Below, in pieces: positions 16,774 through 25,280 of a stretch of 39,717 nucleotides of DNA. Below the pieces are notes generated by a model. It was not told the origin of the DNA. It did no database searches and saw only the letters and a list, made by a program, of their open reading frames with translations. The stretch covers positions 437,015-476,731 of the forward strand of contig NZ_GG667520.1 of assembly GCF_000159135.1 (NCBI RefSeq), read 5' to 3'. Each line of letters begins with the position of its first letter. Position 1 is the stretch's first letter. A program made the translations under genes and the position numbers. The stretch is from Corynebacterium striatum ATCC 6940 (lineage in GTDB: Bacteria; Actinomycetota; Actinomycetes; Mycobacteriales; Mycobacteriaceae).

Positions 16774-18575
16774 GCCACCCGGTGGGTAATTCTGTGTCTC
16801 GAAACCCCAGAAGATTCGCCAACAACGGAAAGCTACGTGCCTGGCAGCAGGCCGCCCTCGATAAGTTCCTGGCCAAAAAGCCCCAGGACTTCATGGCCGT
16901 GGCAACGCCTGGTGCGGGTAAGACCACCTTCGCGCTGCGCATTGCCACGGAGCTGATGGAAGACCGCACGGTCGAGCGCGTCATCGTCGTGGTGCCTACT
17001 GAACACCTAAAGATTCAGTGGTCCCAGTCGGCCGCGCGCGTGGGCTTGGCGCTGGATCCGCACTTCTCGAATTCTTCTGCCGTGAACCCGGCGATGGACG
17101 GCATCGTGGTGACCTATGCCCAGGTGGGCATGCACCCGTTCAAGCACCGCGCGGTGGCTTCGGCGCGCCGTACGTTGGTGATCCTGGATGAGATCCACCA
17201 CGCCGGTGACGCCAAGAGCTGGGGCGACGGCGTGCGCGAGGCTTACGACGACGTCGAGCACCGCTTGGCGCTAACAGGTACGCCTTTCCGCTCGGATGAC
17301 TCGCAGATTCCTTTCGTGCGCTACGAGCAGGACGGTGAGGGCCACCTGGTCTCGCGCTCGGACCACGCTTATAACTATGGCGATGCGCTTCGCGACGGCG
17401 TCGTGCGCCCCGTTGTGTTTTTGTCCTACTCGGGCGAGGCGCGTTGGCGCGACTCCGCGGGTGAGGAATACGCCGCGCGTCTGGGCGATATCTTGAACCC
17501 GGAGCAAACCGCCCGCGCGTGGAAGACGGCGCTGGACCCGAAGGGCGAGTGGATCCCGGCGGTGCTGCAGGCCGCGCACACGCGCCTTATGCAGATGCGC
17601 CGCAACATGCCGGACGCTGGCGGCCTGGTGCTGGCTACCGATACGCAGACCGCGCGTGCTTACGCGAAGATTCTGAAGCAGATTTCCTCGACGCCGGTCT
17701 CGGTGATTTTGTCCGATGACCCGGGCTCCTCGGACCGCATTGAGGAGTTTTCCAAGTCCACCGACGAGTGGATGGTGGCAGTGCGCATGGTGTCTGAGGG
17801 CGTCGACGTCCCGCGCCTAGCGGTGGGCGTTTACGCCACCTCGGCCTCGACTCCGCTGTTCTTCGCGCAGGCAATCGGCCGCTTCGTGCGATCGCGTATG
17901 CCCGGTGAGACCGCCTCGGTGTTCCTGCCTTCCGTGCCGGTGCTGCTGGGCCTTGCTGAGAACATGGAAAAAGAACGCAACCATGTCCTGGGTGAGGAGA
18001 AGAGCCCCGATAAAGAGGGCTGGGACGACGAACTGTTAGCGGAGGCCAATAGTAAGAAGTCTGAGCCCGACATGCTCGAGCCCTCCTACGAGGCCCTCGG
18101 CGCGGAGGCGGAATTTTCCGGCCTGCTCTTTAACGGCTCGCAGTTCAACACCGGCGACATCACCGAAGACGTCGATGCGGACTTCCTGGGCATCCCCGGG
18201 CTTCTCGACGCCGACCAGGTCAAGGACCTGCTGCGCAAGAAGCAGTCGGAGGAACTCGACCGCCGCGAAGCAGAGGAGAAGGCGCGCCGGGCTGCTGAGG
18301 CCGCTGAGGAACAGCGTCGCAAGCTCTACGGCATGCAGTACGCCCCGAAGCGCCGTGAGGAACCAGCCAACAACCAAGAATCCACCGGCGTGGTGGATGA
18401 GATTGGCAACCTGCGCAAGGAGCTCAACACCGTTGTCTCCATTACCGCGCAGCGCACCGGTCGCCCCCACGGCGCCATTCACACTGAGGTGCGCAAGGCC
18501 TGCGGCGGCCCACCCACCGCGCTGTGCGACGCCGAGCAACTGCGCCAGCGCATCGAGTACCTGCGCAAGTGGTAG
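16770..18575 (+). CDS. DEAD/DEAH-box superfamily 2 helicase
   Basis: A 601-residue helicase of the UvrB/type III restriction-like DEAH group. Walker A is ATPGAGKT (45-52), motif II DEIHH (140-144), motif III TGTPFR (169-174), and motif VI FFAQAIGRFVRSR near 368-380. A long charged helix (RREAEEKARRAAEAAEEQRR, near residue 500) precedes the C-terminal domain, which ends in GRPHGAIHTEVRKACGG. The natural substrate is unknown; close relatives are conserved in actinobacteria next to the DUF3039 gene. It starts with GTG overlapping the DUF3039 stop. No restriction or modification partner is present, so I regard it as a housekeeping DNA/RNA helicase rather than a defence gene. Confidence 0.88.
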   Translation: MSHPVGNSVSRNPRRFANNGKLRAWQQAALDKFLAKKPQDFMAVATPGAGKTTFALRIATELMEDRTVERVIVVVPTEHLKIQWSQSAARVGLALDPHFSNSSAVNPAMDGIVVTYAQVGMHPFKHRAVASARRTLVILDEIHHAGDAKSWGDGVREAYDDVEHRLALTGTPFRSDDSQIPFVRYEQDGEGHLVSRSDHAYNYGDALRDGVVRPVVFLSYSGEARWRDSAGEEYAARLGDILNPEQTARAWKTALDPKGEWIPAVLQAAHTRLMQMRRNMPDAGGLVLATDTQTARAYAKILKQISSTPVSVILSDDPGSSDRIEEFSKSTDEWMVAVRMVSEGVDVPRLAVGVYATSASTPLFFAQAIGRFVRSRMPGETASVFLPSVPVLLGLAENMEKERNHVLGEEKSPDKEGWDDELLAEANSKKSEPDMLEPSYEALGAEAEFSGLLFNGSQFNTGDITEDVDADFLGIPGLLDADQVKDLLRKKQSEELDRREAEEKARRAAEAAEEQRRKLYGMQYAPKRREEPANNQESTGVVDEIGNLRKELNTVVSITAQRTGRPHGAIHTEVRKACGGPPTALCDAEQLRQRIEYLRKW

Positions 18576-18577
18576 CA

Positions 18578-18606
18578 GTGGTGCGGCCTAACCTCGGCCG
18601 CGCCAC
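18578..18606 (+). terminator. Hairpin after the helicase gene
   Basis: GTGGTGCGGCC pairs with GGCCGCGCCAC (11 bp, one G-U) around a 7-nt loop, two bases after the helicase stop codon. There is no T-run after it, so it is either a terminator without a U-tract or an mRNA-stabilising hairpin. Confidence 0.45.
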
Positions 18607-18766
18607 AAACTCCGCCACGTCACAAAACAAGCCACAGCACACTTGTCAGTGAATTCACAGGTTCCGTCAGTAACGTGGACGCAAGCGATTGCAAACGCAT
18701 AAGTTATTAAACGCACGTATTCGATAAAGAGCACACAATTAGGGCTGCCCCAAGGAGGCCAACCAC

Positions 18767-19357
18767 ATGACCACCCCGAACAACCCAGAGAACCCGTACA
18801 ACGCAAACAACCCATTTAGCAGCGACAGCACCGGCAAGCTGCCCTCCTACGGTGAGGCAACCTCCAAGGAGAACGAGGAGTACGCCCACGACGCAAACAA
18901 CTACGGCGTAGACAACACCGCTCACGACCACGCCTCCCACGATGCTTACGGCACGAACGCAACCGCCGCTGGCGCCGGCTACCCGGCCTACGCTGGTGCC
19001 GATAGCCAGCCGGCAAAGAAGAACGCCGTTGCTATCTGGGCGATGGTCATCGGCATCATCGCGCTGCTGTCCCTGCTGCTGATTGTTCCGCCGCTGCTGC
19101 TCGGCCCAATCGGCATCATCGTCTCCATCATCGCGCTGGTCGTTGGCCGCAATCGCCCGCAGGAGCTGCGCCGCACCTGGATGTCCATCGTCGGCCTGAT
19201 TACTTCCATCCTGGCCCTCGCTGGAACCATCGTCATCATGGCCCTCGGCGTGAAGCTCCTCGGTGACACCGGCGCCGCCAAGTGCTTGGAGTTGCAGGAC
19301 CCTGCCCAGCAGCAGGCCTGCATGGAAGAAACCCTGGGCACCGCATCGCAGCAGTAG
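18767..19357 (+). CDS. DUF4190 membrane protein
   Basis: A 196-residue protein with an Asn/Tyr/Ala-rich, low-complexity cytoplasmic head of about 80 residues and two membrane regions. The first is AVAIWAMVIGIIALLSLLLI followed by PPLLLGPIGIIVSIIALVVG; the second is WMSIVGLITSILALAGTIVI. This is the DUF4190 pattern, common in actinobacterial envelope proteins with no known reaction. The start ATG 18767 has AAGGAGG 9 nt upstream, and the gene stands alone between two hairpins. The 160 bp before it hold no other gene. The C-terminal tail contains two cysteines (AKCLELQ and QQACMEE) that would face outside and could form a disulfide. Confidence 0.8.
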   Translation: MTTPNNPENPYNANNPFSSDSTGKLPSYGEATSKENEEYAHDANNYGVDNTAHDHASHDAYGTNATAAGAGYPAYAGADSQPAKKNAVAIWAMVIGIIALLSLLLIVPPLLLGPIGIIVSIIALVVGRNRPQELRRTWMSIVGLITSILALAGTIVIMALGVKLLGDTGAAKCLELQDPAQQQACMEETLGTASQQ

Positions 19358-19384
19358 GGGAAATACCCACACGCTGCACTAAGC

Positions 19385-19436
19385 AACCCCCACGAGCCCC
19401 GACCACATACGTGGTTGGAAGGCACGTGGGGGTTCT
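19385..19436 (+). terminator. Terminator after the DUF4190 gene
   Basis: AACCCCCACG pairs with CGTGGGGGTT (10 bp), enclosing a second small hairpin ACCAC/GTGGT, and is followed by CTTAATG. It lies 28 bp after the stop. Confidence 0.7.
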
Positions 19437-19529
19437 TAATGTCTCGTGGAAGTCGCACTGTCACTTGGCATCGGTAAGTGCGTTTCCGAGCGGAGCTAGG
19501 AGAGGGGATTAACCCTGTTTCGATAATTA

Positions 19530-19566
19530 TTGAACGGTGTTCAAGATGCTGGGCTACGATACCTGC
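19530..19566 (+). promoter_or_regulatory. Candidate BioQ operator and leaderless promoter of bioWF
   Basis: TTGAACGGTGTTCAA (19530-19544) is a perfect palindrome around GGT. It contains TGAAC-N3-GTTCA, close to the TGAAC-N3-GTTAC consensus of the corynebacterial biotin repressor BioQ. TACGAT at 19555-19560 is a fair -10 hexamer whose end is 6 nt before the bioW ATG, so the transcript is probably leaderless. TTGAAC could double as a -35 with a 19-bp spacer, which would place the repressor directly on the promoter. The BioQ consensus is from the literature on C. glutamicum; binding here is inferred. Confidence 0.65.
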
Positions 19567-20304
19567 ATGGCAGAAACCTCGACTGTGCTGATGAGTATTA
19601 AGATGCGTGCAAGCCTTGAAGGTAGGCATATCTCGGGTGCAGAACGCATCGTAGAACCGCACCTTGTTCCTCGCGTGAGCTCAGAGCTTGCTACTCGTGC
19701 GTTGCGGCACGAGAAGGGCGTGCCGGATTCCATCAACATTGCTACGCGGGCGGTTGCAGCAAGCGACATTGCTCATGTCAGCGCCTTGAAGGTTAGTGCA
19801 CGGGACTGCGAGAACCCGGAGTCTGCGCAAACAGCGATGATAACCGTGCTCGCTAGGAACAACCGTGTTTCCGAGAGCGCAGCCCGCCGAGGTATCGAGC
19901 TTCTGTACCGCACCCGCGATATGCGCGGTGCGAGCATTGTCTGCGCTGAAACCGGTGAGCGTCTAGACACTCATGGGCAACGTGGCGTTCGGGTGGGAAC
20001 ATTTGATTGGGCTGATTTCCTTTGTGCCGAGTCGAAGAACCATCGGGCTGATGCCGTTGCTTTAGCATCCAAGGCTCTTGCTGCGCCGGGCATTGTCGCG
20101 GAAGTCTGTATTTCCGATGACCCGAGCTACACCACGGGTTATGTTGCGGTCGAAGGTTCCTATACGGCTTTGCGCAACGTCAAGGCTGAAGGCGGGAAAC
20201 AAGGTGGACGTGTCTTGTTCTATTCAGGCGCACTTAGTGTACTTCCGGCGACAGAGCAGTGGCTGCGTGAAAAGCCTGTCCTCGTGGAAGGTTCTTGGCA
20301 ATGA
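19567..20304 (+). CDS. bioW: 6-carboxyhexanoate-CoA ligase (pimeloyl-CoA synthetase)
   Basis: BioW activates pimelate with ATP and CoA to pimeloyl-CoA, the entry point of biotin synthesis. The 245-residue product carries the family's N-terminal signature MSIKMRASLEGRHISGAERI, the central RDMRGASIVCAETGERLD, the RGVRVGTFDW segment, and SDDPSYTTGYVA near the C-terminus, all recognisable against B. subtilis BioW. I place the start at ATG 19567, since the reading frame further upstream (19537) begins inside the operator palindrome; ATG 19591 is a second option. It overlaps bioF by four bases (ATGA). Most well-studied corynebacteria, C. glutamicum included, lack both genes and need biotin. Confidence 0.93.
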   Translation: MAETSTVLMSIKMRASLEGRHISGAERIVEPHLVPRVSSELATRALRHEKGVPDSINIATRAVAASDIAHVSALKVSARDCENPESAQTAMITVLARNNRVSESAARRGIELLYRTRDMRGASIVCAETGERLDTHGQRGVRVGTFDWADFLCAESKNHRADAVALASKALAAPGIVAEVCISDDPSYTTGYVAVEGSYTALRNVKAEGGKQGGRVLFYSGALSVLPATEQWLREKPVLVEGSWQ

Positions 20305-21518
20305 GCCTGAAAGACTGGGTATGCAGTTCTAATGCTTCGTGGTGTGAGCGTGGTCTGGAAAGAGCCGAAAGGATCATTAGCGGTAGTCAAAGTCCGCACA
20401 CCGTGGTCGATGGGCGTGAAACGCTGCTTGCGGGATCGTCTGATTACCTGGGGCTCGGGGCGAATCGCGCGCTTGCCGACGCAGCCCACAAAGCAACGTT
20501 GCGCGCCGGGGTGGGGTCAGGAGGATCGCGTCTGACCACGGGTACGAGTGACTATCACGTAGCGCTCGAGCGTGATCTGGCTGGGTTTGTCGGTGCGCCG
20601 GCAGCGCTCGTGTTTGGTTCGGGTTACCACGCCAACATGGGAGTAATTCCTGCGCTTGCTGCAGCTGCGCGAGATTGTGGCGAGAGGCTTTCTATTTTCT
20701 CTGATGCTGATAATCATGCGAGCATCATCGACGGCATCCGGCTGGCCAAGTCGAGCTGCCAAGGGGTCCGGTCATCTGTTTATCCGCACCTTGACGTGAA
20801 AACCTTAGAAGAGCAGCTTGCTGCCGATGCATCGGAGCGCCGATTGATTGTCAGTGACGGCGTATTTTCCATGTCCGGCGAGCTTGCGAATCTCCATGCG
20901 CTTCAGGAACTTGCTCAGGATTCCAACGCCTGGTTGATGATCGATGACGCGCACGGGATCGGCACACTTGGCAAAAATGGACGCGGCGTTTGTGAGCATT
21001 TCGATTTGCCCTTGTCGGATATCTATATCGGTACCGCGAGCAAAGCACTAGGTGTGGCGGGCGCTTTCGTCGCGGGCAGTGAGCCACTTATCGAGCTATG
21101 CCGCCAACGTTGCCGCAGCTACATCTTCTCAACGTCCATGCCGCCATCGCAGGCAGCCACCATCAGTGCGGCGTTAGCTCTCGTTCCTTCGCGAGTGCAA
21201 CGGCTTGCCCGCGTCGTGCGCAACCTTCGGCAGCGTCTGCGGGCGAACGGTTGGAAAGTGGTGGACTCGCCCGCACCTATTATCGTCTTGCCGGTAGGCG
21301 CTGAGGGCGCAGCTATGGAGTGTGCGGCACAGGCAGCTGAAAGGGGAGTAATTGTTTCTCCGATCCGCTATCCGTCGGTACCGCTCGGACAGGCATTGCT
21401 AAGACTTACGGCTCATGCTGACTACTCCGAGGAAGATATTGCGCTCATTGTCGATGCCGTAGGCCCCTGCCTCAATAGTGCGACCGCGGTGCTCACCACA
21501 AAGTGGCCATCACAATGA
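20301..21518 (+). CDS. bioF: 8-amino-7-oxononanoate synthase
   Basis: BioF is the PLP enzyme that condenses pimeloyl-CoA with L-alanine to give 8-amino-7-oxononanoate. The 405-residue product has the alpha-oxoamine synthase features SGGSRLTTGTSDYHVALE (73-90), FSDADNHASIIDG (133-145), the cofactor contact DDAHGIGTLG (215-224), and the Schiff-base lysine at about 248 in YIGTASKALG. ATG 20301 overlaps the bioW stop, and GAAGG lies 9 nt upstream, so the two are translated together. bioA, bioD and bioB are not in the window and would be elsewhere. The 3' end overlaps a small minus-strand gene by 26 bp. Confidence 0.95.
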   Translation: MSLKDWVCSSNASWCERGLERAERIISGSQSPHTVVDGRETLLAGSSDYLGLGANRALADAAHKATLRAGVGSGGSRLTTGTSDYHVALERDLAGFVGAPAALVFGSGYHANMGVIPALAAAARDCGERLSIFSDADNHASIIDGIRLAKSSCQGVRSSVYPHLDVKTLEEQLAADASERRLIVSDGVFSMSGELANLHALQELAQDSNAWLMIDDAHGIGTLGKNGRGVCEHFDLPLSDIYIGTASKALGVAGAFVAGSEPLIELCRQRCRSYIFSTSMPPSQAATISAALALVPSRVQRLARVVRNLRQRLRANGWKVVDSPAPIIVLPVGAEGAAMECAAQAAERGVIVSPIRYPSVPLGQALLRLTAHADYSEEDIALIVDAVGPCLNSATAVLTTKWPSQ

Positions 21519-21648
21519 GCGCCGAAGCCACAACGAGCGGAACCTCCCACATACCGATGTGCAAGGCCGGAAGTCTCATCACTTCGCCGGTGGCTGGGGC
21601 GATTCCCAGAAGCAGGGTGATGAGTCGATTGATCTTGATGTCCTTCAT
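21493..21648 (-). CDS. Small hydrophobic protein, 51 residues
   Basis: A short open frame with a good ribosome site (AGAGGAG, 5 nt before ATG 21648). The translation starts MKDIKINRLITLLLGIAP and has two hydrophobic stretches, RLITLLLGIAPA and EVPLVVASALIVMATLW at the C-terminus, with a basic N-terminus. It looks like a small two-pass or hairpin membrane protein. It is antisense to the last 26 bp of bioF and convergent with it. I do not recognise the family. The strong ribosome site, basic start and hydrophobic profile argue for a real gene; the small size keeps confidence moderate. Confidence 0.5.
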   Translation of the reverse strand: MKDIKINRLITLLLGIAPATGEVMRLPALHIGMWEVPLVVASALIVMATLW

Positions 21649-21954
21649 GTCTGCTCCTCTTTGCTTCAGCCTTCGGTGCTTGGGTCAAGCCGATTCGCTT
21701 ATTTGCCATTCCTTACCGTGGGCCCAAGTTTCGAGATTTCTAGAGCTAATAGGGAGGCGCTATTTAATTATTGTCACCGCTCATTCTTGCTCAGCTTTCT
21801 AATGTTTCTGGTTTTAACTGCGCCTATTCAAAACGGATGTCGCGGTCTATGGGATGTAGTAGCATTTCCCACAATTGTCTTAATATGTGACATAGAACCT
21901 AGCCTGTGCCAATGAAGGGGCTGGCTAAAACCGTGACTATCTAAGGAGTAGAAA
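21649..21954. other. Intergenic region between the small ORF and the dadA-like gene
   Basis: About 300 bp with lower GC than its surroundings (for example CTATTTAATTATTG near 21764). It must hold the divergent promoters of the small minus-strand gene and the flavoprotein gene. I see no protein-coding frame with coding character, no RNA gene and no clear operator here. Confidence 0.4.
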
Positions 21955-23187
21955 GTGGTGGCAAATCATTCAATCGTTATCGGCGCGGGCATGGTGGGTT
22001 TGTCCACCGCCTGGTTCCTGCGTAAAGCCGGACACGAGGTCACGGTCATTGACCGCGACGGCGTGGCAGCCGGCTCCTCGTGGGGCAACGCCGGTTGGTT
22101 GAGCCCGGGCAAGACCATCCCGCTGGCAAACCGTGAGCTGTGGCGCTACACCCCTCAGGCATTCCTCGACCCGAACGCAGCACTGCACGTGCCGCTGATT
22201 CCGGACCCCAAGGTCGTGGACTTCGGTGTGCGGTTCATGGCGAACGCGAACCAGCGCGCCTGGGACCACACCATGAAGGCGCTTACTCCCATCAACCTTA
22301 AGGCGCTGGGCGCATACGACGAGCTCGTTGAGGGCGGCGTGGAATCCTGGACCAAGGACAGCCCATTTATCATCGCCTTCAAGAATGAGGCTGAGGCCGC
22401 CGGCTTCATCGAAGAGGTCGAAGGCGCCGTACGCCACGGCCAGGAAGTGCCTTTCGAGGAGATTTCCAATCCCCGCGACTTCGTCCCCCACCTATCTGAC
22501 TCGGTGAACCTCGTATTCAAGCTGGGCAACCAGCGCTACTTTGAACCGGGCCCCTTCTGCCACAAGCTTGCCGACGCCCTCCGCTCCCGCGGCGTCGAAA
22601 TCCGCACCGGCGCTTCCGTGGTGGATGTCCAGTCCACCCGCAAGCCAGTAGTTGAGCTCTCCACGGGTGAGCGCCTGCAGGCGGACAGCGTGGTTATTGC
22701 AACTGGTGCATGGCTGCCGAAGCTCGCTCGCCGCCTTGGCGTGCGTACCCGCGTACAAGCAGGCCGCGGCTATTCCTTCAGCGTCGACACCGGCGAGAAT
22801 TCCATCGACTATCCGGTCTACCTGCCAGCCCAGCGTCTTGCCTGCACCCCGTACCGGGGCCGTTTCCGCATCGCCGGCACCATGGAGTTCCGCGACGCGG
22901 ATGCGGCATTCGATCCAAAGCGCGTGCAGTCCATGATCAAGCACGCGAGTGAGATGTTCACCGGCATCAACTTCGATGACCGCCAGGACGAATGGGTGGG
23001 CAGCCGCCCAGTCACCCCAGACGGCCTGCCCCTCATCGGCGCAACCAAGGCGCCGAACGTTTACGTCTCAGGCGGACACGGCATGTGGGGCGTGGTCCTC
23101 GGCCCAGCGTCCGGCCGGGCGCTGGCACACCTCATTGAGACGGGCGAGACCCTGCCGGAGATTAAGGACTTCGACCCGCTGCGCTAG
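21955..23187 (+). CDS. FAD-dependent D-amino-acid dehydrogenase family protein (DadA-like)
   Basis: A 410-residue flavoprotein of the D-amino-acid oxidase fold, which oxidises amino acids or imino acids to keto acids. The FAD-binding GAGMVGLSTAWFLRKAGHEV lies near residues 10-29, followed by SSWGNAGWLSPG. Near the C-terminus DEWVGSRPVTPDGLPLIGAT and VYVSGGHGMWGVVLGPASGR form the family's second FAD contact. Start GTG 21955 has AAGGAG six nt upstream. It resembles DadA-type dehydrogenases, which pass electrons to quinone, more than soluble oxidases. The substrate is not determined: D-alanine, glycine or sarcosine-like substrates are all possible. No racemase or partner gene is adjacent. Confidence 0.85.
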   Translation: MVANHSIVIGAGMVGLSTAWFLRKAGHEVTVIDRDGVAAGSSWGNAGWLSPGKTIPLANRELWRYTPQAFLDPNAALHVPLIPDPKVVDFGVRFMANANQRAWDHTMKALTPINLKALGAYDELVEGGVESWTKDSPFIIAFKNEAEAAGFIEEVEGAVRHGQEVPFEEISNPRDFVPHLSDSVNLVFKLGNQRYFEPGPFCHKLADALRSRGVEIRTGASVVDVQSTRKPVVELSTGERLQADSVVIATGAWLPKLARRLGVRTRVQAGRGYSFSVDTGENSIDYPVYLPAQRLACTPYRGRFRIAGTMEFRDADAAFDPKRVQSMIKHASEMFTGINFDDRQDEWVGSRPVTPDGLPLIGATKAPNVYVSGGHGMWGVVLGPASGRALAHLIETGETLPEIKDFDPLR

Positions 23188-23255
23188 TCGAAGATGAGCT
23201 TCATCGTCTTTGAACCGAAAGGGGCGTCGTAGGAATCTTCCAACGGCGCGCCTAG

Positions 23256-23293
23256 GCCTGACCCCCGACGTGTCCACTTTTCGGGGGTCAGGC
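23256..23293 (+). terminator. Long GC-rich hairpin after the dadA-like gene
   Basis: GCCTGACCCCCGA pairs perfectly with TCGGGGGTCAGGC (13 bp) over a 12-nt loop containing TTTT. It is about 70 bp after the stop codon. The lack of a T-run on either side makes it an atypical terminator; a protein-binding palindrome is the alternative. Confidence 0.5.
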
Positions 23294-23428
23294 CCGTTCA
23301 AGCGAGAGCATGTAGTAGCCCGGAGTCGACATTGGTTGGGAATGTGTCGAAAGCGCCAGCTCCCGGCACGCCTGACGTGGGCCTGCGAAAATGCCAGTGT
23401 GTAGTCCCTGCGTGTGCCAAGATGGACA

Positions 23429-23437
23429 CACATCACA
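23429..23437 (+). promoter_or_regulatory. Shared motif CACATCACA upstream of the GAF/PucR regulator
   Basis: CACATCACA, here in the context GGACACACATCACAGTC, recurs exactly in front of the alcohol dehydrogenase gene at 25366-25374. In both cases it lies 20-29 bp before the start codon, so it may be a regulator binding site. Confidence 0.3.
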
Positions 23438-23465
23438 GTCGTGTGCGAAGGAAAAGGAGGACGCT

Positions 23466-25280
23466 GTGTCAGCATTGAGCGAAATCCTGCGCAGGCTCAA
23501 TAGCTCGGTGACCATACCTGATCATTTGCTCGCGTCGTTGCAGGAGGACGAGCTTTCGGCGCTGCGCATGCTGGAAAACACCATCGATTCCAACCGCACG
23601 TGGCGCGTCATGTCGACGAAGATTTTGGAAGTCTCGCAAATGCTCAATGCGGGTCGCGCGTCGAATGACGTGCTTGACACCATCGTGCGGCATGCGCGCT
23701 CTATCATTGGCGCGCACATTGGGTACATCAGTCTCAACGATGACGAGTCGGGATTTACCAATATCCTTGCTACGGCTGGCGTTGTGACGGAGGGCTTTCG
23801 GAATATTCGCATGCCCATCGGCACTGGCATCTTGGGCATTGTGGCGGCCACGAATCGCCCCGCCTGGACATATGATCACGCTGAGGATCCGGAGGTCAGT
23901 CACGTCGATTACGTGGATGAGGCGGTGGAAGCCGAGGGTATTCGAGGAATTCTGGGTGCGCCCATTCGCATCAGTGGCAAGACCGTGGGCGCGTTGCTCG
24001 TCGGCGACCGCCACCCGCGGCATTACTCGCGTGATGAAATTATGGCTATCGAGCTCCTCGGCGCGATGACGGCGGTAGCACTTGATACGGCGCGCGTCAT
24101 CGAGTCCCAGGGCGAGTCTGTCGCGAAGCTCAGCCGTTCGCAGTTGGAACTGCGCACCCACGTCGAGGAATTGCACAAACTTGCCGATGCCGACTCCCGG
24201 CTGCTCGCAGTCCTCATCGGCGATGCACGGTTCGAGGAACTTGCGGAGGTGCTTAGCGAGTTCTTGGGTGTGCAGGTCGAGCTGTGGCTAGAAGAATCAT
24301 CTACCTTCGTGGGCGATGGCACGCGCGACGAGTGGACGGATGCCATCGCCGCGGCACGCAAGCACAACAACACGAGGAGCGTGGATAATCGCAGCGTGCT
24401 TCCGGTCGAGTTCCATGGGCGTTTCCTTGGGGCGATCTGCGTGCCCAAAGGTATTAACGACGTGGAGCTGCGCGTCGTGGGGCATGCCTCCGCGGCTTTC
24501 GCCGCCATCGCTCTCTTCAACGAGGCGCTTGTCGATGCCACCGCGCGCAAGGTTGATGACCTTGTCTACTCCGTTGCAGTGGGCACCGCCGGAAATGAAG
24601 AGGCGTTGCGTCTCAAACGGCTGACAGGCATCGACCTCGCGCAACCAGAGTCGCTGTATTTCCTCGGCGTCAACTGCGCCGACCCGGCACTGTCCCGGAT
24701 GCGTCTGGATGGGTTGCTCGATGGGGCGTCGGCAGTCACGCGTCATGAGCAGCATTACTGCGTGCTCTTTCAGCCGGATAGGGATGTCGCAACGTCCGTG
24801 CGTCGGCTCGTCGCGGAGTCGTCCGCGCCCGTCTTCGTTGCGGCCGCACCCGTTGCCGGTGTGACGGAGGCGCACGAGGCACACGATTCGGCGATGGCGT
24901 ACCTCGATGCCGCGATCACATTGGGCATGAGCGGCGAGCTCGTCACCGAAGATACGCTCGGTGCAGTGGGGCTCATCCTGAGAGCGGACCCGAGTGCACT
25001 GGCGACGCTCGTAAGGCGTAGTGTGGGCGCGCTTGTTGAGTACGACGCCGCGCATGACACGGAGCTCGAGGCGACGGCCTACCAGTTCTTCTTGAGCGGA
25101 CACAGCATTCCCGGAACCGCACGCGAGTTGTACCTCCACGTTAATACCGTGCGCCAGCGCCTCGAGCGCATTAGCCGGGTCCTTGGGGAGGATTGGGCAA
25201 CAGGGGAGCGAAGCCTCGATACCCAGCTTGCGCTCCGGATTCGTGCGCTAGCGCGAGGCCGCAGCCACACGGGTGTGTAG
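23466..25280 (+). CDS. GAF-domain PucR/CdaR-family transcriptional regulator
   Basis: A 604-residue regulator. The GAF domain spans roughly residues 60-205 (MLNAGRASNDVLDTIVRHAR, then GAPIRISGKTVGALLVGDRH), a central segment of about 300 residues follows, and a C-terminal PucR helix-turn-helix contains SIPGTARELYLHVNTVRQRL (about 550-569). Members control catabolic genes in response to a small molecule bound by the GAF domain. GTG 23466 is chosen because AAGGAGG lies 5 nt before it; the frame extends upstream to 23391 without any start signal. The alcohol dehydrogenase gene follows on the same strand after 113 bp, and the two promoter regions share a 9-bp word, so it probably controls that gene. 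Confidence 0.88.
   Translation: MSALSEILRRLNSSVTIPDHLLASLQEDELSALRMLENTIDSNRTWRVMSTKILEVSQMLNAGRASNDVLDTIVRHARSIIGAHIGYISLNDDESGFTNILATAGVVTEGFRNIRMPIGTGILGIVAATNRPAWTYDHAEDPEVSHVDYVDEAVEAEGIRGILGAPIRISGKTVGALLVGDRHPRHYSRDEIMAIELLGAMTAVALDTARVIESQGESVAKLSRSQLELRTHVEELHKLADADSRLLAVLIGDARFEELAEVLSEFLGVQVELWLEESSTFVGDGTRDEWTDAIAAARKHNNTRSVDNRSVLPVEFHGRFLGAICVPKGINDVELRVVGHASAAFAAIALFNEALVDATARKVDDLVYSVAVGTAGNEEALRLKRLTGIDLAQPESLYFLGVNCADPALSRMRLDGLLDGASAVTRHEQHYCVLFQPDRDVATSVRRLVAESSAPVFVAAAPVAGVTEAHEAHDSAMAYLDAAITLGMSGELVTEDTLGAVGLILRADPSALATLVRRSVGALVEYDAAHDTELEATAYQFFLSGHSIPGTARELYLHVNTVRQRLERISRVLGEDWATGERSLDTQLALRIRALARGRSHTGV

Noticed and set aside
16770..18575. Restriction or defence helicase
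   Set aside because: It sits in a conserved housekeeping context coupled to a DUF3039 gene, with no nuclease or methylase partner; the nearby methyltransferase belongs to a separate, divergent operon with dtd.
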